From positions 21,305,548-21,369,547 of the forward strand of contig NC_084772.1 of NCBI RefSeq assembly GCF_028858725.1: a DNA stretch of 64,000 nucleotides, given 5' to 3'. The notes below the pieces were generated by a model. The model had not been told where the DNA came from and made no database searches. It saw only the letters and a list, made by a program, of their open reading frames with translations. Source of the DNA: Colius striatus. Its lineage: Eukaryota > Chordata > Aves > Coliiformes > Coliidae. This document shows positions 52,491-61,490 of this stretch, piece after piece; the stretch's first letter is position 1; every line of letters begins with the position of its first letter. Position numbers and translations under genes: made by a program.

Positions 52491-52722
52491 GCTGCCCTGC
52501 GGCGTGGCTGGGGCTGTGCCAATGGCACAGGATGGGGTGGGATAAGGGGGTCAGTCCTGGGTGCTGGTGCTGCCCTGCGCCATGGCTGGGGCTGTGCCAG
52601 TGGCACAGGATGGGGTGGGATAAGGGGGTCAGTCCTGGGTGCTGGTGCTGCCCTGCGGCATGGCTGGGGCTGTGCCAGTGGCACAGGATGGGGTGGGATA
52701 AGGGGGTCAGTCCTGGGTGCTC
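52491..52722. repeat. 78-bp tandem repeat, three copies
   Basis: 'gctgccctgcggcgtggctg' starts at 52491, 52569 and 52647 (78-bp period). The copies differ at only a handful of bases, so this triplication is recent. Being a multiple of three, it leaves open frames on both strands. Confidence 0.95.
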
Positions 52723-53039
52723 TGCCACATCGGTGGCAGGTGACACGAGACCCTCTACAGCAGCGCTATGACAGCAGTGAGGGATGCTCATGGGGCTGGG
52801 GGGCATTGGGGACCAGCTCCTAAGCCACCCCCCCCGCAGTTCAATCTCAAGGCTGAGGTGCTGTGGGGCAGCAGCAATTGTCTCCCCCAGGTACCTCAAA
52901 TGACAGCTCATCCCCTCCCGGGGGGCCACACTGTGCAGCTGCCGTGGGCCAGGAGGGGCAGAGGGGGGAGGAGGCACTTTCCCAGTAATTACCCCTCGTC
53001 CTTCCCCGTCACGGGGGAGCTGAGGGGGGACAGCTTAAG

Positions 53040-53470
53040 CTATCAATGGTCCTGCCTTGATGGGAATAAAATATGCACTGAAAGACATGAAAATGGAGTA
53101 AATAAAAGAGATAAAAATGGAACGATCTAGCCAGCAACTTCTCCTCCTCTGATTAAAAAGAGGGAGCGGGGGGAGAGGGAGGGAGAGGGGATGCGCTGAG
53201 CCCTTGAAGAGGCAGCTGCTGCCGCAGCCGCAGCTCTGATAAAGGGGCTGAGGCAGCCTGTTTGGGAGAGATAAAGTGAAGTCCCAGCATTTACTGTCCT
53301 CAATCCAAGCCTCACCATCAATATTAATACAGCCTGACAAACTGGCGTTTAAGATAGAATAAATATAGACTGGTTGTGCTATTACCTAGACCTTATTAAT
53401 CTGCTTGGAGGCATTTAAATGCCGTTAAAAATATGGAGTTTACTCACCAGCACTTCAATGGCTTTACAAT
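53040..53470. promoter_or_regulatory. AT-rich candidate conserved element (double)
   Basis: Two AT-rich parts, 53040-53125 ('aaaatggagtaaataaaaga') and 53300-53470 ('aatattaatacagcctgaca', 'aagatagaataaatatagac', 'ccttattaatctgcttggag'), flank a purine-rich stretch with GATAA words. Single copy. Confidence 0.35.
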
Positions 53471-54835
53471 CCATCAGCGTTTTGTTTTCTGCTCTCCTCC
53501 CTTCCCCTCCCCGAGGCGTTGTCTGCGGGTGTCCACCGGCCAGGCAGAGCCCCGCGGCCACGGTGGGGAGAACAAGGAGGGAGCTTTGTTGTAGGATGAT
53601 GGCAACGGCCCGGAGATCAGCCCGGGGGCATCAGGGCACGGTGGCACAAACCTCTCAGGGCAGGTGCTCAGAGCATCCCGGGGCTGGAGAGACAAGCCCC
53701 ATGTGCTTGGGTGATGGGAAATTCACCTGCCTGCTCCTCACCTGGAGAAACTCAGGGCTCCCACCCCTCGAGTGATGCTCATTTCCCAGAGGCAACAGCC
53801 AAAGACTCCAAACAGGGGAGCAGCCCTCCCCAGAGCACTAATTAGCCAGGCCCTCATCAGTGAGATGGGGTAGGGTTGAGCAGGATTTGGGGTAGCTGAT
53901 CTCCATCCTGCCTCTTCTGTTCCTCTGCTCCTGGTCTGGGTACTGGGCTGCCATGTGCCATGGCACTCACATGCTCCTGTCCTGCCAGCCCCATGCCAGA
54001 GATGCTGCTTGGTCACACCACAGTGATTTCAGGTGAGGTATCTGGAGGGCTCAGTGGGTCCTTGGCACCCTTCTCCAGAGACTTGGCATCCAGAGGGTCA
54101 GCCCAGTGCAGGGCAGGATCTGCAGGTGCCATGCATATGGCTGGAGCATCCTGGTATGTGATGGAAGCCACGGGTGTGGTGGAGACACACCAGCACATGG
54201 CAGGGGCACCTTGGTATAGGGTGGGATCCATCCCTGGGATGAGGAATTGGCTTTCCACCCTCACTGTGTAGCTCTGGCAGCAGCAGTACCTGCAGCAGCG
54301 AGGAGGTAAGAAGCAGGGAGAGAGTTTGTCTTGGCCTGTGGCACGCTTAGCACCCAGCCCTGGGCAGGATTGGATCCCTTCCCATCATAGAGGCAGCTCC
54401 AGCTGCTGCCAGAATCTGGGGCATCCACTCCCGGAGGAGGACGGAGGTTTTTCCTCCTCGGAGCGCAGCAGCCAAGCTCACCCTGCACCTCAAGTAGCAC
54501 CTTCACCCCTTGCCTTTTAATTAAAAGACTTGATGAACTATGTAATGAGAGTGTGGCAGCCCCGCGGGCTTTGCATATTCCCAGCACGGGGAATAAGCAC
54601 CATCCCCCGTCCCCTCCCCGTGCCTGCCCCGACTCTGCACCTCGGCTGTGTCCCGCAGCTCGGGTGGGAGGGACCGGAGCACTCGCCAGGACAGGAACTT
54701 GCTGCTCTAAATTGGTAATTGCCAGGTTTTAATTACTCGGCAGCCAAATGACCTTTTGCATCTGCCAGCGAGGCCATGAAACACCTCCCTGAGCAGGAGC
54801 AGACGTGCAACGGGAACAAGAAGGGGCTGCCATGG
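53471..54835. other. Upstream/intergenic DNA, no gene seen
   Basis: No exon or repeat supported. Weak repetition of 'ggtgggatcc'-type words occurs at 54140-54240. Confidence 0.4.
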
Positions 54836-54837
54836 CT

Positions 54838-54992
54838 GGTACTGGGAGCCGCAGGACAGAGCTGGTACCCTGAGTCTGGGCACAGTGCAGCATCCCTGGG
54901 GCAGAGCTGATACCCTGAGCCTGGAGCTGCATCCCTGGGACAGAGCTGATACCCTGAGCCTGGGCATGGTGCTGTATCCCTGGCACAGAGCC
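54838..54992. repeat. About 48-bp tandem repeat, three copies
   Basis: 'cagagctgataccctgagcc' plus 'tgggcacagtgcagcatccc' recurs three times. Confidence 0.88.
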
Positions 54993-55799
54993 AGCACCCG
55001 AGGCTGCAGCCCAGCTCAGGGTACCACAGGTTACCTTATATGTGCTGCCCCCTCTCCCTCCAAAGCTGCCCCCAGTGCAGCCTCATCCCTCTTCCCTTTT
55101 CCTCCTAAAAACAAACCCAGTCTTTAATAAGGCAAATCCTCCACTGAGTTCTCTATGGCTCAGTAGAACCCAGGGGCCAGCCACAGCCCCTGGAGCACCC
55201 CAGAGCTCAGGCACAGCCCCTGCCTGCTGCCAGCCTTTGCCTCTCCCCCCAGAGGGAAGGAGCCCTTCTCCTGGCAATAATTACTGGAAAGTTCAGTGCT
55301 GAGAGAGACAGGGGGGGAGGGATGTATTAAAATGCATGTGCACAGCTTGGGCCTTGCAGCAGATGTTGGCATAATTAGAGAGGAAAAAATTATGAAATTA
55401 ATTTGTGGTTCAATGTAAATTTTGGTGTTGGGGCGAAGCACAGCCCTGCTCACTGCCACCCCCACTCCCCAGCACACACTGCTGCTGCCAGCACTGTGCC
55501 ATGCAGGGCCCAGGGGAGGAAAAGGTGCTGGGGAACACCTGACCTTAGAGCTGTGGGTGTTTGGCAGTGCTGCCTCCAGGCTCCATCACACTGGGGACTT
55601 GGAGAGGTGGGTCACCAGCCTGGGATGATGGGCTACCAGCCACAGGGAGATGGGCTCTGTAAATGAGGCTGCAAAAAGAGGAGATGAGGTGAAAAGTGGA
55701 GTCCAGCAGTGGCTGTAGGTTGGTATTTCTGTTCTCTCCCACAAATATGAATTTCCTCACTGCTACAACCCCTGACTACAAGAAAGACACTGAGGGGCT

Positions 55800-56215
55800 G
55801 CAGCAGAGCTGGGGAAGGGGCTGGAGCACAAGGGTGCTGGGAAGGGACTGAGGGAATGGGGGTGTTGAGGCTGGAGAAGAGGAGGCTGAGGGGAGACAGC
55901 AGCACTCTCTGACACTCCCTGACAGGAGGCTGCAGGGAGTTGGGGGTCAAGCTCTGCTCCTGAGTGACAGGATGAGAGGAAAGGGGCTCCAGTTGCCCCA
56001 GGGGAGGTTGAGGCTGGAGCTGAGGCAGAACTGTTTCCCTGAGAGGGGTGTCAGCCCCTGTGCCAGGCTGCCCAGGGAGCTGGGGGAGTGCCCAGCCCTG
56101 GAGGGATCCCAAAGCCCTGGAGCTGAGGTGCTGAGGGCCAGGGGTGAGTGGTGGGCTGGGCAGGGTGAGAGGAGGGCTGGGACTTTTCCAACCAAAACAC
56201 TCCTGTGACTCTGAT
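55800..56215 (+). repeat. CR1 LINE fragment
   Basis: It starts in 'gaagggactgagggaatggg' and runs through 'ccctgacaggaggctgcagg', 'ctgaggcagaactgtttccc' and 'tgtgccaggctgcccaggga' to 'ctcctgtgactctga'. It is the longest copy of this subfamily in the window. Confidence 0.9.
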
Positions 56216-58029
56216 TTCCTCATACACTCAGTGTCATGAGCTGTTTGAGGGACCTGTGCCCTTAGTGTCCTTATATGTGGGGTGGTGGCCAGACCACACT
56301 GGAGCGAGGCATCAGGAGCAGAAAGATTTCCTCTTCCCTCCCCTCAGCTTTTCCCATCTTCTTTTTCTTTGGGAGGCAGAGAGGAATTAATATCCACTGC
56401 CTCCCCCTGTCCCCCCCAGCCCCTGGCAAGGAGCTGCAGGCTCAGGTTAATGCACCCACTGATCAGCAGCATCCCCTGGTTGTTTGCTCTACTCTGTGAT
56501 GCACTGTGGCCTATTTTGCTGTTCCTGGTGTGTGATGGATGGTCTGTCGACCCCTCAGCCACCACCTGGGGAATAGGGATCAGCCCCAGGGGCTGTGGCT
56601 GTGATGCCTGGGTGGCACAGGGAGATGGGGGCTTTGCAGTTTGCATTTACTTGCAGAAGTTGGAGAGTTCCTGCATTTGTGGAGAGTGGGAACTGCACTC
56701 ACAAAAGTGGGGATGAGCTGGCCCTGGAACTTGGAAAAGCTGCTGCCAGGCTGAGAATACCCAAAAGCTCAGCATGGCCCTGAGCACTGCTGGGGAGCCC
56801 TGTGCTTGCATGCCCCTGCCCTCCCCAGCTCCACAGTAGCAGTTCCCCTGGGCAGCCCAAAACACTGGAACTCCAAGAAGAGTTGTGGGCAGCCCTCGTG
56901 GGTGCCAGGCCCTGGTTGTGGCACCCCTGTCCCCTCCTTTTCCTTAGAGCTGAGCTGGCCTCACAGGCTGGCTGCTGTCCCCACATTGCAGTTAATCGGT
57001 GCAATGGGCAGAGGCGCATCGTCAGGACTTATCTGAGCAACACTGTTGGTATTGACATGCTGGGTTGAGCAAAGGCAGGGCAGTGTGGAGATACTCTTGG
57101 CACCACTGATGGGGAGAAGCGGGGTTGGTAAAGCCCAGCAGCCACCCTCTGCATCCCCTTGACCTCCTCCCGTGGTGCTGAGCCAAGCGGGAGCGACAGC
57201 CAGGCACTGGCACCGTGGGCACGGGCTCGTCTTGGTGCCTGCCTGCTCCTGGTGTGACTCCATCTGGCCCCATCTGCTCCCAGCCGGGCTCGGCGGGACC
57301 AAATGTGGGTCGGGGCGAGCGCGGGTGACACACCGTGGTGCGGCTGGGGAGCAGCTGAGCCCCCCGGGCTGCCGGCCGGGATTACCCAGCTGCTGCCGAG
57401 CCGGCGCACGCGGCGTCTCCTCGGAAAGGTTCCCTTCCAGGGGATTACGGATGATGCATCTGGAGCAGCGCCCCCTCATCCAGGTCTGTGATTTAGCTGA
57501 AAATCAAATTCCGGTAATCGCGCTGCCATCTGGTCCCCGCGGCCACGCGGCCGGTCCCGGACACGCGCGGGCGGCAGCCGGGACGGGCGGGCTGCGGGGC
57601 TCCGCGGCGTCCCCTCAGCCTCGTCCCCGGCCTGCGGGGTCCCTGGGGACGACGTGGAGCAGAAGATGCCACGCGGAGCCGTTTTGGGATGCTGAGGGGC
57701 GCGCATGTGCCAGGATGCCGGCAGGACCCGGCGAGCTCGGCCCCTTGCCAGGATGCGCCGATGTCCCTGTGTCCCCGCGTCCGCGGGAGCCGGGATGCGG
57801 GCAGCACCACGTGAGCTCGGCCCCTTGCAGGCACATGGTCAGGAGGAGGTAGGGACCCCTGCCCTGCCCTTCCCGGGGCACACGCTGGCAGCAGGGATGC
57901 CCCAGGCCCCCGAGGGGAAGGCAGAAGGCGGCAGGATCTATCCTGTCCCCTGGTAGGGGGGGACCGCAGGCTGCAGAGCATCCCGGGGGGCCGGAGCCCC
58001 CAGCGCTCCCCTCCCCGCCCCTCGTTCCC
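56216..58029. other. Upstream/intergenic DNA, no gene seen
   Basis: 56.2-57.2 kb is ordinary single-copy DNA. 57250-58020 is CpG-rich and contains the CTCF-like site at 57523. No exon is recognisable, although the CpG density would suit a distal promoter. Confidence 0.45.
57523..57536 (-). promoter_or_regulatory. CTCF-like site
   Basis: The minus strand reads GGACCAGATGGCAG, with a perfect AGATGGCAG right half and 12 of 14 matches to the CTCF core. Its orientation is opposite to the plus-strand site at 35581, and the two point towards each other. Confidence 0.5.
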
Positions 58030-58205
58030 ACCTCATTAAGGCTCTCCCATTATTCTGACATTTGTGCGCGTCACGTACCGGGAAGAAGTAATTTACTTAG
58101 AAGAAATTAAAAGTTCATTTTAATTGAGCGCACACTGCAGTATGCAAATGCGGGGCGCATTATGTACACTGATGCAGAGACAAAGGCTGTAATCAACTGT
58201 TAACC
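58030..58205. promoter_or_regulatory. AT-rich candidate enhancer with octamer
   Basis: 'gaagaagtaatttacttaga' then 'aattaaaagttcattttaat', a perfect octamer ATGCAAAT (58142-58149), 'cattatgtacactgatgcag' and 'gacaaaggctgtaatcaact' (SOX/TCF-like ACAAAGG). Single copy, at the edge of a CpG-rich stretch. Confidence 0.45.
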
Positions 58206-59389
58206 CTCTGCCCGCCGGCCCCCCGCGCCGCGGCAGCGCCGGCACCGCTCCGGCCGCGCCCGGGACCCCGCAGCCTCAGGCAGGGGGATGGATGTCCCGT
58301 GGCCATGCAGCTCTGCAGCCTGGCAGCACGCAGGGGTGTGCAGGCACGCTTGTGCATCCCTCCCGTGTTCAGCTGGGATGCAGGAGCGGGAGTGGGATGC
58401 CAGCGACGAAGCCCGTGTCCCCAGATCGCTGTGACGGGCTGGGATGGCTCTGAGATGGGGTGGATGGTCAGGACAGGGGCTCTCCGGGGGTGATTAGGCC
58501 TTTTTGGGGAGCCTGGATGAGATGGGGATGGAGGTGCAAAGCCCAGATGAGATGGAAACAAAGGTTTGAAGGCCAAAATAGGGCTCATCGTGTCTGCAAC
58601 TGCCCTCAGATCCAGCTGGATTTGAGGGAGGTCTCAGACATGATGATCCCACAATGTTTGCAGGAGTTTCTTAGGCTTTCCTCCTTTCTTTCTTTACTAC
58701 CTGTCAGCCCTGAGGTTTGTTTTTCAATGGCAGTGCAAAAGGAACTTGTTTGCAGCTGTGAGACGACAGCCTGCTACAGGAGACAGACAAATTACTTCCA
58801 ACCTTGGCTCAGGACGCCCACAGATTCCCAAACAAAGGGAGGTGGTGGGGTGAGTGGTGAGTGTAGTGAGTTGCTGGTGCTCAGTGAGGCTGCCCACCCC
58901 AATCCACGGGTGCTGTGTGGGTGCATCGTGTCTGTGGGGGTGTACACCAGTGCCAGGAGCCACCCAGTTGCAAAGGGCTGTTGGGGATGGCACATGTGAG
59001 CACGATGGGTGAGTGATACTAAAAAGCAAGAGGGATGCGTGGACAGAGCTGTCCCCTCAGAGGGGACACACCGAGGGTGCCCTTCACGTGGACCCAGGAG
59101 GGGTGATGCTGTTGGGCATCCCCCTGTCTGCCTGAGCTGTGTGTGGATGGCAGGGGCAGACCCAAAGTGGCACCTCGTGGGGAGGATGCTAATGGGATGC
59201 TTTTCACTCTAGGGCCACATGGGAGCTTGCACCGGTGCCCCCAGTTGCCTTCCAGTAGCAAAGGCAACCACGGTGGTCCGACTAACCGCGGTACCATGGG
59301 GAGGATTTAATTGCTGCTGCGTAACCTTTGCATCCCGTCCCACGTGCCAGCCGGCTGCCCGGCTCTGCAGCTCCAGATGGCACCCGGGA

Positions 59390-59655
59390 AAGAGTTAAGT
59401 CCGCTGTGATCAACAGCAAGAAGCAAGTGGTAAACAGTTTTTCTCTCCCTCTGCTAAATTAATATGCAAATTCCCCCACCCCCACCCCTCCTTGCTCTTG
59501 CTTTGAAATTAGCGAGGTAGAATGCTCGGGCTAATTATGCATTCAAACGAGCAGGCTTCGTTAATGTGGCACTAAGAGGAGCCTGAAAATGATTGTGAGA
59601 CGATGAAATTGAAATTGGAGCACGGCACTTCTAATGCATCTGGAGTCACTCTTGC
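59390..59655. promoter_or_regulatory. AT-rich candidate enhancer with octamer
   Basis: 'gagttaagtccgctgtgatc', 'gctaaattaatatgcaaatt' (octamer ATGCAAAT at 59464-59471), 'gggctaattatgcattcaaa' and 'gatgaaattgaaattggagc'. At least five homeodomain or POU words in 250 bp of non-repetitive sequence. Confidence 0.45.
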
Positions 59656-59699
59656 ATGCCCCGGCAGATGTAACCTGGCAGTGACCAGGCAACCCCCAC

Positions 59700-59822
59700 C
59701 ACCCTGCCCACAGCACCCACAGCATTTCACAGCATTTCACAGCACCCCACAGCACCCCACAGCACCCACAGCACCCACAGCACCCCACAGCACCCACAGA
59801 ACCCACAGCACCCCACAGCATC
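59700..59822. repeat. (CACAGCACC[C])n array
   Basis: About twelve copies of a 9-11-bp unit 'cacagcaccc' or 'cacagcatttca'. Confidence 0.92.
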
Positions 59823-61285
59823 CTCTCCCCACTTCAGCTTACAGGATTTCCCAGCCTGGGGATGCAGGAGTGGGATGGCCCCTTGGTGTGGGGACAGGGC
59901 AGCCACCCCGAGGCATTCCCAGGACACAGGGCAGAGGGGTTAGGGTCAGGATGGCTGGTGCTCAGCCCTCAATGGGTCCATGCAGGTTCTGCTGGGCAAT
60001 GCCACTTACCAGCCTCCATCCTTCCATGGTCTGGAGCCTGCCTGGGAGCATGTTTCTCCTCCCCAGGCTGAGTCCTGGCCTCTGAGGTAGTTGTCAGGAC
60101 CTGAGTGTGTTTGGTAAAGCTCTGTGTGTACTGGTGTTTGGATGGATAAACCTCTTTTTCCTGGTCTTGCTTCTGGGGATGCTGAAACCTGCTTCAGGGG
60201 GGGTCACAGGAGGGTTCTGTCCCCATCACCACGTTCCAGCAGGTTCAGTGCCCAGTAGCCATTGTTGCAATATAGTGAGGACCCTGTTGGTGGCACATCC
60301 CCATCCATCACCACACAGCCCATGGCCCCAGCCAGCTGTGAGTCCTGCCCCAGGACCATCCCACAACAGGATTGGTGGCACAGTGGAACTTGGGGCCATG
60401 CTAGGGGCTGCTGAGGAAAACAGCACCCATGGGCTGGGGATCTACAGAGGCAAAAGCAGGAGAAAAGGCTGAGGGTGACAAGACAAACATGTTTTACACT
60501 GGGAGATGTTTCAGGCTGGAGTTGAGTGACTTAGAGGTGCTATGGACACACAGAATGATGAGGGATTCATGGGGAAATCAGCTTGGGATGTCAGCAGCCC
60601 CCAGCTGTGCCAGGCTAACTGCTCACTGCTGGCTGCCCTCAGCCTCCCAAGGGCTAAGCCGCTTCTCCTGAGACACGGCAGCACCGTGGGACCAGTGGAG
60701 CCCATCTCCCCACCCTGCTGGGCAGCAGAGCTGGGTGCTGGTGTTACATATTCATCAGAGGCGTGGATTTTACTGGAACAGAGCATTAAGGGGTAATGAA
60801 GGATGTGCAGCGTGCTGCGGGCAGCCAGGGCACGCCGTGGCGGGCGGCCGGGGCGGAAGGCGGCGGGGAAGGAAGACGGATGCTCCGGAGGAGGCTGCAG
60901 AGCCATAAGCCAGATGCACTGTTAGTAATCAATGAGGAGCTACAGACTTGAGGCACTCAGCCACCAGGAATAAATGGAAGAAATAAATAGGCAAGGAGAC
61001 AAATAGCACCCCTAGAAAAGGAGAGCAGGAACGGGGGAGCAGCAGGGATGCAGAGCCTGGAGGAGACGGTGTCTTGGAGCAGGGTGGGATGTGGTTTGCT
61101 CTAGAGGGATGCTGAGCACTCCTGGGGACACACACACACCTTCACTGAGGGGGCTGTGAGCAGCCTCCCCCATTGTGTGCCCTGGCAAAGGCTGGGGTGA
61201 GGGCAGCCCGGGGGCAGCAGGACCCGCTCTGCAGTGTGCCCCAGGGTCGGGGCTGGTGCATGGAGGGGGTTGTTTTCCCTCTCTC
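59823..61285. other. Upstream/intergenic DNA, no gene seen
   Basis: No exon, RNA or repeat supported. 60740-60800 is a small AT-richer patch. Confidence 0.4.
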
Positions 61286-61490
61286 TCTGGTAATTTTTCC
61301 CTCTGACTATGATGCATAGCGGTGCTAATTCGGCACGTTGCCATTAATTCCAGCACAGCTGCCGCTCTCTCCCTCAAGGCATTTCGCTAATACTCAGCTT
61401 CAGAGCCTCTCAGCAAATTAACATCATTTGTTCTGCAGAACATGTTTTATTTCTACACTACATGCATAGCTTATTACCCTGCCAGAAACC
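61285..61490. promoter_or_regulatory. AT-rich candidate conserved element
   Basis: 'ctctggtaatttttccctct', 'gactatgatgcatagcggtg', 'ctaattcggcacgttgccat', 'taattccagcac', 'caaattaacatcatttgttc' and 'ctacatgcatagcttattac'. Single copy, many TAAT words and two ATGCAT palindromes. Confidence 0.4.
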
